From: Streptomyces spectabilis
GTDB lineage: Bacteria > Actinomycetota > Actinomycetes > Streptomycetales > Streptomycetaceae
Reading direction: 5' to 3'
Length of the DNA: 64,000 nt
Assembly (NCBI RefSeq): GCF_008704795.1
Contig: NZ_CP023690.1
Span: forward strand, 9,743,161 to 9,807,160
Shown in pieces: positions 37,216 through 44,004 of the stretch. The notes under the pieces are model-generated. The model ran no database searches and was not told where the DNA came from. It worked only from the letters and a program-made list of their open reading frames with translations. A program made the translations under genes and the position numbers. The first letter of the stretch is position 1, and every line of letters begins with the position of its first letter.

Positions 37216-37614
37216 CTACGCCGCTCCCGCCCTGGGCGGCCTGCCGGCCAGGCCCGGGATCAGTACCGCCGCCACCGCCAAGTGCATCAGGGCGAGGGCG
37301 ACCCGGGTGCCGCCGTCCATGCCGTCGCCGATGAACGGCAGGAAGGAACCGGCCAGTACGGCCCCGGCCACCCCGGTCCAGATGACGCGGGCGCGCCGCG
37401 CCGCGAACCGTTCCAGGGCGGCCAGAAGCCCCCAGCCGCAGAGCGAGACGAGCAGCGCGACGACCGCCACGGGCACGGCGCCGATGTCGAGTGTCCGCTC
37501 TCCGTCGGCGATCCGCAGCCGGTGCCCCAGCAGTGGATCCGCGACCAACCACACCAGGACGGGAGCCAGGACGGCCAGGGCCACCACCGCCGGGCGCCCT
37601 CTCCACGGGCTCAT
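37216..37614 (-). CDS. DUF6069-family membrane protein
   Basis: The 132-residue protein has four hydrophobic segments (AVVALAVLAPVLVWLVADPL; VPVAVVALLVSLCGWGLLAA; VIWTGVAGAVLAGSFLPFIG; ALMHLAVAAVLIPGLAG), matching the small four-helix DUF6069 group of actinobacteria. It overlaps the stop of the upstream TetR gene by 4 nt (ATGA), so the regulator and this protein are co-translated, suggesting the regulator controls its level through their common promoter. Role unknown, possibly resistance-related. Confidence 0.85.
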   Translation of the reverse strand: MSPWRGRPAVVALAVLAPVLVWLVADPLLGHRLRIADGERTLDIGAVPVAVVALLVSLCGWGLLAALERFAARRARVIWTGVAGAVLAGSFLPFIGDGMDGGTRVALALMHLAVAAVLIPGLAGRPPRAGAA

Positions 37615-38222
37615 GCGGCGTCCCCCGAGAGCGCCCCGTACAGGAAGACCTCCGCCAACTCCTGCGCGGTCAGGTCGGGCTCGTCCTCCGTACGCGGCTG
37701 AGTGAAGAGCAGCCCGAAGAAGAGGGCCGCGATCTGCTCCGGCGGTCGGCGCAGGGAGGCCCTGTCGGGCTCCAGCAGCTCCGCGAGGGCCGCGCGGATA
37801 CGGGTCGTCGACTCGTCGCGGCCCGCGCCGCGCACCGAGCCGGGGTGCTTGCCGCCGCGATGCCCCAGCGCGCCGAGGATCGCGCCCATCCTGGCCAGGT
37901 GCGCCTGCAGTGCCTCGGCGGCCTCCGCGAGCCGGTCGGGCAGCGGCTGGGACACGTCGATCGCGTCGAGTTCGCGGACCGCGTGCTCGGGGGAGAGCGC
38001 CTTGGCCACGCAGGCCTGCAGCAGTTCGTCCTTGTCGGCGAAGACGCGGAAGATCGTGCCCTCTCCGATGCCCGCGGCACGGGCGATCTTCGCGGTCGTC
38101 ACCGCGGCGCCGTACTCGGCGATCAGCGGGATCGCGGTCTGGATGATCATCTCGCGGCGCTGCTCCGGCGACATGCCCGGGGCTCGGCGGCGGGCGGTCT
38201 GGTTCTCCTTGGACGCTGTCAT
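37611..38222 (-). CDS. TetR-family transcriptional regulator
   Basis: A 203-residue protein with the TetR DNA-binding domain at about residues 18-65 (RREMIIQTAIPLIAEYGAAV, then TTAKIARAAGIGEGTIFRVF) and a helical ligand domain. It is the first gene of a two-gene operon with the DUF6069 gene. Two tandem palindromes, GAGTGAGnnCTCACTC, begin 14 bp upstream of the start codon, so autoregulation is very likely. Confidence 0.92.
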   Translation of the reverse strand: MTASKENQTARRRAPGMSPEQRREMIIQTAIPLIAEYGAAVTTAKIARAAGIGEGTIFRVFADKDELLQACVAKALSPEHAVRELDAIDVSQPLPDRLAEAAEALQAHLARMGAILGALGHRGGKHPGSVRGAGRDESTTRIRAALAELLEPDRASLRRPPEQIAALFFGLLFTQPRTEDEPDLTAQELAEVFLYGALSGDAA

Positions 38223-38235
38223 GACCGCGAGAGTA

Positions 38236-38276
38236 CGGAGTGAGTGCTCACTCCGTCAATGAGTGAGTCCTCACTC
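38236..38276. promoter_or_regulatory. Two tandem TetR operator palindromes
   Basis: CGGAGTGAG-TG-CTCACTCCG at 38236-38255 has perfect 9-bp arms. GAGTGAG-TC-CTCACTC at 38261-38276 has perfect 7-bp arms. The cores are 23 bp apart, about two helical turns, as expected for side-by-side binding of TetR dimers. They lie directly upstream of the TetR gene start at 38222. Confidence 0.8.
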
Positions 38277-39096
38277 CGCTCGTTTTCCTGCGCCCGACGG
38301 CTCTCGACAGGGCGGCTCCTGTGGCGGTGGGGGCGGTCTGAGACGCGGTCAATCGCCCAAGCGGCATAGGGCGTAGGCGCGTTGAAGATCGGCACGCCTG
38401 CGGCGAGATATCGCTTGTGTCCACATTCGGCCAGTCGCTGCCAGTCGCTGCCAGGCGCTCGGGCCCGACCGCGCGCTGTGCGAGGCCCCGCGTGGGGTTG
38501 CGGGCTCGTTCGCCAGAAGCTTGGTTGACTGCGCGTCCGGTTGAGCGAGTTCGGTGGCCGTGAGGTGGGGGACGCCTTCGCCGGGCTGGCCTGCTGCCAG
38601 GTGGTGTGGCGAGCTGTGGACCGCATGGGGGTTGTCGCGGGTGGCGATGAGCCCTCATGTGGCATAGCTGCGTGAGCTGGGGCTTCGGAGTGAGTTCGCC
38701 TCGCGCGGGGGGCTTGGGGGTATGCGGAGGCGGCTGCGACGACGTACTGGGTGATGATTCGGTTGTCCATTGCCATACGTGCGAGAGCGTGATCGTGGGC
38801 CTTCGGCCCTCACGGTGCGAAGGGCGATCCACGCGCCTGACGCGCCCTCAAAACCCCACCACGCGTGGACTCGGAGCGCAGTGGCTGGAAGATGTCGCTG
38901 GCGGGAGTCCAGAACACAGGTGGGAATTCGGAGCGTTCGCCATGCGGTAATCTTCTGGACGCAGTCCGTGACACCGGCGGGCCGCCCGTGACAGAAGGTC
39001 CGGGCAGGCCCCGGCAGGCGGACGCCACCCAACCACACCAGGCGATCTCTCCCACAGGGGATGTCGCCGCCTTCGTATGTCGTAAAGCAGGAATTG
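38277..39096. other. Non-coding region before the LuxC/LuxE-like operon
   Basis: About 820 bp with no frame that combines family similarity, ribosome binding site and codon bias. A short direct repeat, CGCTGCCAG three times, occurs at about 38428-38456. The promoter of the five-gene operon starting at 39097 should be near its right end; GCAGGAA just before 39097 is the ribosome binding site. Confidence 0.4.
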
Positions 39097-40359
39097 ATGC
39101 CCGTTCAACCATTGACGGAACTCATACGCTTCGTGCGCCGTCAATCTCCGTTCTATGCCGAGCTCTATGCGGGGCTTCCGGACCGCGTCACCGATCTGAC
39201 GCAGCTTCCGGTCGTGCCCCAGACCGCGTTCTGGCAGGCCAATACGCCCCGGGACAATCAACTACTGACCGGCCCTCTCGACGAGGCCGTCGTCTTCAAA
39301 AGCGGCGGCACGACCGGCTCGCCCAAATTCTCCTTCTACACCCGAGAGGAATGGCGGGACTTCACCACCGCCTTCGGCGCCGGGCTCGTGGATTCCGGGC
39401 TGCGCCCCGGCCACCGGGTCGCCGACCTCTTCTATGCCGGTGAGCTGTACGCCAGCTTCACCTTCATCCTCGACTCGCTGCACCGCTGCCCCGTCTCCAA
39501 CGTCCGGCTGCCCATCGGCGGTGCCGCGCCGCTGGAGTCGACCGTGCACACCCTGGAGCAGTTCGACGTGGAGGTGGTCGCGGGCACCCCGACCACGCTG
39601 TGCGCCCTGGCCGACCACCTCGTCACCGCCGACCGGCAACTCCCGCAGGTGGAACTGCTGCTCTTCGGCGGGGAGAGCCTGTACGCGGACCAAGAACCCC
39701 TGCTCGCCCGCGCGTTCCCCAACGCCCGGCCCCGCTCGGTGGGGTACGCCAGCGTCGACGCCGGACTCCTCGGGCGTTCCGTGCCGGGCCCCGACTCGCG
39801 TGTCCACCGCGCCTTCACCCCGTACAGCGTCGTGGAAATCCTCGACGAGGAGACCGGTGAGCCGATCACCGAACCCGGCGTGCCCGGCAAGGTCGTGGTG
39901 AGCGACCTGCGCCGACGCCTGATGCCCGTACTGCGCTATCCGGCGGGCGACCGCGCCGAGTGGACCGGCACCGCGGCCGGGTACTTCCGGATCCTGGGCC
40001 GCTCACAGGAAGGCGTGCGTGTCGGGCCGGTCTCGCTCTACACGCAGGACGTACAGGACCTCGTCCGACGTGCCGACGTCGCGGGCCACGTGACCGGAGC
40101 GCAGCTGGTCCTGCGCCACTGGGACGGTCGCGACGGCCTGCTGCTGCGCCTGGCGGCCGACACCGACCCCGCCGGACGCGGCCACCTCGCCGACGCGATC
40201 CGCAAGGAACTCCTGACGGAGCGCCCGCTCTTCGACGAGGCGGTGCGGGCCCGGCACATCCACCCGCTGACAGTGGAGTGGGTACGCCACGGCGACCTGG
40301 CCGTCAACGCGCGCTCGGGCAAGCTGATCCGCGTCGTGGACGAACGGCCGGGCTCATGA
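39097..40359 (+). CDS. PaaK/LuxE-like adenylate-forming enzyme
   Basis: A 420-residue member of the phenylacetate-CoA ligase/LuxE branch of adenylating enzymes. It has the phosphate-binding loop VVFKSGGTTGSPKFSFY, the central GGESLYAD and YASVDAGLLG motifs, the AMP-binding LRYPAGDRAEW and the hinge-proximal ILGRSQEGVRVG, with a mini C-terminal domain ending SGKLIRVVDE. It should activate a carboxylic acid as acyl-AMP. GCAGGAA precedes the ATG at 39097. It is the first of five genes joined by 4-nt ATGA or GTGA overlaps. The acid substrate cannot be inferred. Confidence 0.88.
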   Translation: MPVQPLTELIRFVRRQSPFYAELYAGLPDRVTDLTQLPVVPQTAFWQANTPRDNQLLTGPLDEAVVFKSGGTTGSPKFSFYTREEWRDFTTAFGAGLVDSGLRPGHRVADLFYAGELYASFTFILDSLHRCPVSNVRLPIGGAAPLESTVHTLEQFDVEVVAGTPTTLCALADHLVTADRQLPQVELLLFGGESLYADQEPLLARAFPNARPRSVGYASVDAGLLGRSVPGPDSRVHRAFTPYSVVEILDEETGEPITEPGVPGKVVVSDLRRRLMPVLRYPAGDRAEWTGTAAGYFRILGRSQEGVRVGPVSLYTQDVQDLVRRADVAGHVTGAQLVLRHWDGRDGLLLRLAADTDPAGRGHLADAIRKELLTERPLFDEAVRARHIHPLTVEWVRHGDLAVNARSGKLIRVVDERPGS

Positions 40360-41630
40360 CCGCGACCGTGAGAACGGGTCGCCGACTGCCCGTCGTGCTG
40401 CGCAACCGCTCCTTCGGAGCGGTGTGGACCGCGCAGGTCCTCACCCAGGCGGCGGCCCGCATGTTCCAGGTCGGCGTGGTGTGGTGGCTGGTCAGCCAGG
40501 TGGGGGGTGACGGCCGCGGCGTCGCCTCCGGGGCGTTCCTCGCCGTCAGCACGCTGCCCCCGGTGCTCCTGGTACCGCTGGTCGCCAGGGTCATCGCCCG
40601 CTGCCCGCACCGCACCGTCCTCGCCGGCGCTGCGGCCGTGGCGGGCCTGGTCGCCGCCGCAACCGCCACCTGGACCTGCGCGGCCCCGCTGCCCACCGCC
40701 GTCGTCTACGCCGCGGCCCTGCTGCTCGCGGGCTGCCAGGCCCTGTTCGACCCGTGCCTCACCACCTCGGTGCCCGAGTTGGTCGAGGACGCCGACATCG
40801 AGGCCGCGACCGGCTTCGAGCTGTCCACGCAGTCCCTGGCCGGGCTCGCGGGCGGCCTGCTCGGACCGCTGCTCGTCGACGCCTGGGACCTGGCGGGCAT
40901 CGTCGCCGGGTGCGCGGCCGCGTACCTCCTCGCGGCCCTGCTCGTCGCGCTGACCCGCTTCCCCAGGGCCGCCTCCGGCCCGGCCGCCGATGTACCGCGG
41001 CCCCGGACGCTGCGGCAGATCCTGGCCGACCTGCCCTTCATCCGGCGGGCCCTGCTCTGCTTCGCCGTGGCGAACGTCTTCACGACGGCCGTGTACGTCG
41101 TCATGCCGCTCTACACCCGCTCGGTCCTCGACGGCCGGGGCTCGACCGTCGCCGCTCTGGAAGCGGCCCTCGGGGCGGGAACCCTGCTGGGATCCTTCAC
41201 CGGAGGGCGCATCCCGGGTGCGCCGACCACGGTCGGCGGCACCTGCCTCGCGCTGATGGCGCTCGCGCTCGCCCTGCCCGGCATCGCGCCGAGCGCGGCG
41301 GTGGCGCTGGCAGCGCTCGGCCTCGCGGGCTGGTGCCTCGGCGTCATCGGCGTACGCTTCGTCGCCCTGTTCCAGCGGTCGGTCCCGGCCGCCGACAAGC
41401 CGGGGTTCTTCGCGGTGATGCAGGCGCTGCTCGGCGCGACCTTCCCGCTGTCCTCCCTGTTGTTCGGGGCGCTCGGTGACCGCCTGGACGCGCGCTGGCT
41501 CTGCCTGGTCCAGGGCGTGGGCCTGCTGCCCGTCGCGGCGGCCCTGTTCCTGCTCGGGCGGCACGGACACGCCAAGGCGCCGGGCGTTCCGGACGTGGCC
41601 CCCGCCGCTGTCCCGGAGGCCGTCCGATGA
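40356..41630 (+). CDS. MFS transporter
   Basis: A 424-residue protein with 12 predicted membrane helices beginning LRNRSFGAVWTAQVLTQAAA, in the style of macrolide-efflux-type MFS proteins (MefA-like), with a long central loop (RFPRAASGPAADVPRPRTLR) between the two six-helix halves. It overlaps the upstream gene by ATGA. It probably exports the operon's product or confers self-resistance. Confidence 0.9.
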   Translation: MTATVRTGRRLPVVLRNRSFGAVWTAQVLTQAAARMFQVGVVWWLVSQVGGDGRGVASGAFLAVSTLPPVLLVPLVARVIARCPHRTVLAGAAAVAGLVAAATATWTCAAPLPTAVVYAAALLLAGCQALFDPCLTTSVPELVEDADIEAATGFELSTQSLAGLAGGLLGPLLVDAWDLAGIVAGCAAAYLLAALLVALTRFPRAASGPAADVPRPRTLRQILADLPFIRRALLCFAVANVFTTAVYVVMPLYTRSVLDGRGSTVAALEAALGAGTLLGSFTGGRIPGAPTTVGGTCLALMALALALPGIAPSAAVALAALGLAGWCLGVIGVRFVALFQRSVPAADKPGFFAVMQALLGATFPLSSLLFGALGDRLDARWLCLVQGVGLLPVAAALFLLGRHGHAKAPGVPDVAPAAVPEAVR

Positions 41631-42778
41631 CCGCCGTCTTCGCCCCCGCGACGCTCCAGGACATCGCGGAACTGCGGCAGCTGTACTTCGACGTGTACGG
41701 CCACGGATACCCCGTACCGCTGGGCAGCGACCCCGCGGTGATGCGGCGGCTGATCACCGACCCGCACACGCACTGGCTCACCGCCCGGCTCGCCGACAGC
41801 GGCGCGCTGGCGGGCTCCGCGGTCGTGCAGACCGACCCGGGCAGCCGCATCGGCAAGCTCGTCGGCCTCGCGGTCCACCCCGACCGCCGCCGGGGCGGCC
41901 TCGCCGGGCGCCTCACCGGCGCCGTGTGCGACGCGGCCTTCGCCGCCGAGCGCCTGGACTCCGTCTACGCCACCGTCCGCATGGTCACCGAAGGGCCCCA
42001 ACAGGTCGTGGTCCGCAACGGCTTCAAGCCGCTCGGCCTGCTGCCCAACGCCGCCGAAGTGGCGGGATGCGAGAGCCTGGGCCTGTTCGCCCGCTTCGCC
42101 GACGGGGTCCTGGCCCGCCGCGCGAGCGTGCACCGCGCGCCCGCCGCGCTCGGGCCGCTGCTCACCGCCGCCGAATCCAGCACCGGCGTCCCGTACGGAG
42201 TCGTACTGCCTTCGGACACCCTCGGATCGGTCGGCCCCGACGGCCCGGCCCAGCCGCCGACCGCGGACCTGGAAGTGATCAGCGCGCCCGGATTCGTACG
42301 CCGCCGCTTCCTCGAACTCTTCCCGGACCCCGCCGGACGCTACTACCCGCTGCACGCCCCCAACGCCGTCCTGGTGCCGCCGGACGGCGCCTTCGAGGCG
42401 TACGTGGACCTCAACCCGGTCGCCGGGAGCTGCGCCCTGATCGCCGTACATCCTTATCCGGCGGCCGTCACGCACGCCCTGGAACCCCTGATGAGAACGG
42501 TCTCCCGGTCCGGCGCCGACTACGTGGAGACGCTCCTTCCGCTGTCGGACACCGCCAGCCTGACCGCCTTCCTGGCCCAGGGCTTCGTACCCAGCGCCGT
42601 CTACCCGGCCATGCGCCGCATCGGCGAGACCTTCCACGACTACGTGGTGCTCTCCCGCACCAGCCGCCAGATCGACTTCCGGACCATCGCCGTCAGCGGG
42701 CCGCTCCAACCGTATGTGAGCGCCTACTTGACGGCCTGGACCGCCACCTATCTGCCCCGCCACGAGGTTGCCCAGTGA
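41627..42778 (+). CDS. GNAT-family N-acyltransferase with two domains
   Basis: A 383-residue protein. The N-terminal half is a GNAT domain with the acetyl-CoA loop LVGLAVHPDRRRGGLAGRLTG and the following strand VYATVRMVTEGPQQVVVRNG. The C-terminal half (about residues 200-375) resembles a second, degenerate GNAT-like unit with VDLNPVAGSCALIAVHPYP and YVETLLPLSDTASLTAFLAQ. It should transfer an acyl group to an amine on a small molecule or carrier. It is coupled by 4-nt overlaps to both neighbours, so it is likely a tailoring step in the same pathway. Confidence 0.85.
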   Translation: MTAVFAPATLQDIAELRQLYFDVYGHGYPVPLGSDPAVMRRLITDPHTHWLTARLADSGALAGSAVVQTDPGSRIGKLVGLAVHPDRRRGGLAGRLTGAVCDAAFAAERLDSVYATVRMVTEGPQQVVVRNGFKPLGLLPNAAEVAGCESLGLFARFADGVLARRASVHRAPAALGPLLTAAESSTGVPYGVVLPSDTLGSVGPDGPAQPPTADLEVISAPGFVRRRFLELFPDPAGRYYPLHAPNAVLVPPDGAFEAYVDLNPVAGSCALIAVHPYPAAVTHALEPLMRTVSRSGADYVETLLPLSDTASLTAFLAQGFVPSAVYPAMRRIGETFHDYVVLSRTSRQIDFRTIAVSGPLQPYVSAYLTAWTATYLPRHEVAQ

Positions 42779-44004
42779 ATACGCTTACCCCAAAGGCCCC
42801 GGCCGTCCCGCACGCCTCGGTCACTTCTGACACTCCGGTGAACCCCCATCTCGCCCCCGTGCACGTCCCGCACGCGCAGACCCTCGCCCACGTCCAGCGC
42901 CTGTGCGACCTGTCGGAGCCGTACGCCCACGGGCCCGCCGCCGACGCACTGTTCGCGGCCGCCATGGCCGAGTCCAACGACTGGCACGCCGCGCGCTCGC
43001 CGTTCTTCCGCTCGCTGCTCGCCGACGTGCCCGAGGCCGCGGCACCGACGGTGGGCGCCGGCATCCGCACCCCGCTGGTCCACGCCACCTTCTTCAAGCG
43101 GCACGAGGTGCTGTCCATCCCGCGCGAGGACGTCTTCCTCCATCTGACCTCCTCTGGCACCACCGGTCAGAAGTCACAGATGTTCTTCGACGAGTGGACC
43201 ATCCGCTCCGCCCAGCGCATGGTGGCCCGGATCTTCGACCACTACGGCTGGATCACCCCCGACCAGCCCGTCAACTACCTGCTCTACAGCTACGAACCAG
43301 CCCCGAGCATGAAGCTCGGCACCTCCTTCACCGACAACTACCTGTGCGACTTCGCCCCGGCCAAGGACGTCACCCACGCCCTGCGCCACACCGGCGACGG
43401 CCACGAGTTCGACGTGCACGGCTGCGTCAGCGCGCTGCGGCGGTACGCGGAGGAGGGCCTGCCGGTCCGCATCCTCGGCTTCCCCGCGTTCCTGCACTTC
43501 ACCCTGGAGAGGATGCGCGCCCAGGGCACGCCGCCGATCCAGCTGCCCGCGGGATCGCTGGTGGTGCTCGGCGGCGGCTGGAAGGGCCACGCCGACCAGC
43601 GGATCGGCAAGGCGGAGTTCTACGCGCAGGTCACCGAGCTGCTCGGCGTCGAGCCGGAGCGGATCCGCGACACCTTCGGCTCCGTGGAGCACTGCGTGCC
43701 CTACATCGAGTGTGCCCGGCACCGGCTGCACGTGCCGGTGTGGTCCCGCGCCGCCGTACGCGACACACGGACCCTGCGACCGCTGCCGTACGGCGAACGC
43801 GGGTTCCTGCACCTGGTCTCCCCGTACATCACCTCCGTACCGGCCCAGAGCGTCGTCATGGGCGACCTCGCCTCGCTGCACCCCGCCGAGGAGTGCGGCT
43901 GCCCGCTGCCCACGCCGTGGTTCACCATCCACGGCCGTGCCGGGGTGAGCCGCAACCGCAGCTGCGCGGTGGCTGCCGCCGAGCTGCTGAAGGGACGGGC
44001 ATGA
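42775..44004 (+). CDS. luxE-like: LuxE-type acyl-protein synthetase
   Basis: This 409-residue protein has the LuxE architecture: the ATP loop FLHLTSSGTTGQKSQMFFDE, then DTFGSVEHCVPYIECARHRL, SVVMGDLASLHPAEECGCPL, and the C-terminal RNRSCAVAAAELLKG. The Cys (residue 397) there corresponds to the acyl-accepting Cys near the C-terminus of Vibrio and Photobacterium LuxE. LuxE adenylates a fatty acid and holds it as a thioester for reduction by LuxC. GTG start, with a GTGA overlap to the GNAT gene. The next gene supplies the LuxC partner, so the pair should form an acid reductase complex. Confidence 0.9.
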   Translation: MNTLTPKAPAVPHASVTSDTPVNPHLAPVHVPHAQTLAHVQRLCDLSEPYAHGPAADALFAAAMAESNDWHAARSPFFRSLLADVPEAAAPTVGAGIRTPLVHATFFKRHEVLSIPREDVFLHLTSSGTTGQKSQMFFDEWTIRSAQRMVARIFDHYGWITPDQPVNYLLYSYEPAPSMKLGTSFTDNYLCDFAPAKDVTHALRHTGDGHEFDVHGCVSALRRYAEEGLPVRILGFPAFLHFTLERMRAQGTPPIQLPAGSLVVLGGGWKGHADQRIGKAEFYAQVTELLGVEPERIRDTFGSVEHCVPYIECARHRLHVPVWSRAAVRDTRTLRPLPYGERGFLHLVSPYITSVPAQSVVMGDLASLHPAEECGCPLPTPWFTIHGRAGVSRNRSCAVAAAELLKGRA

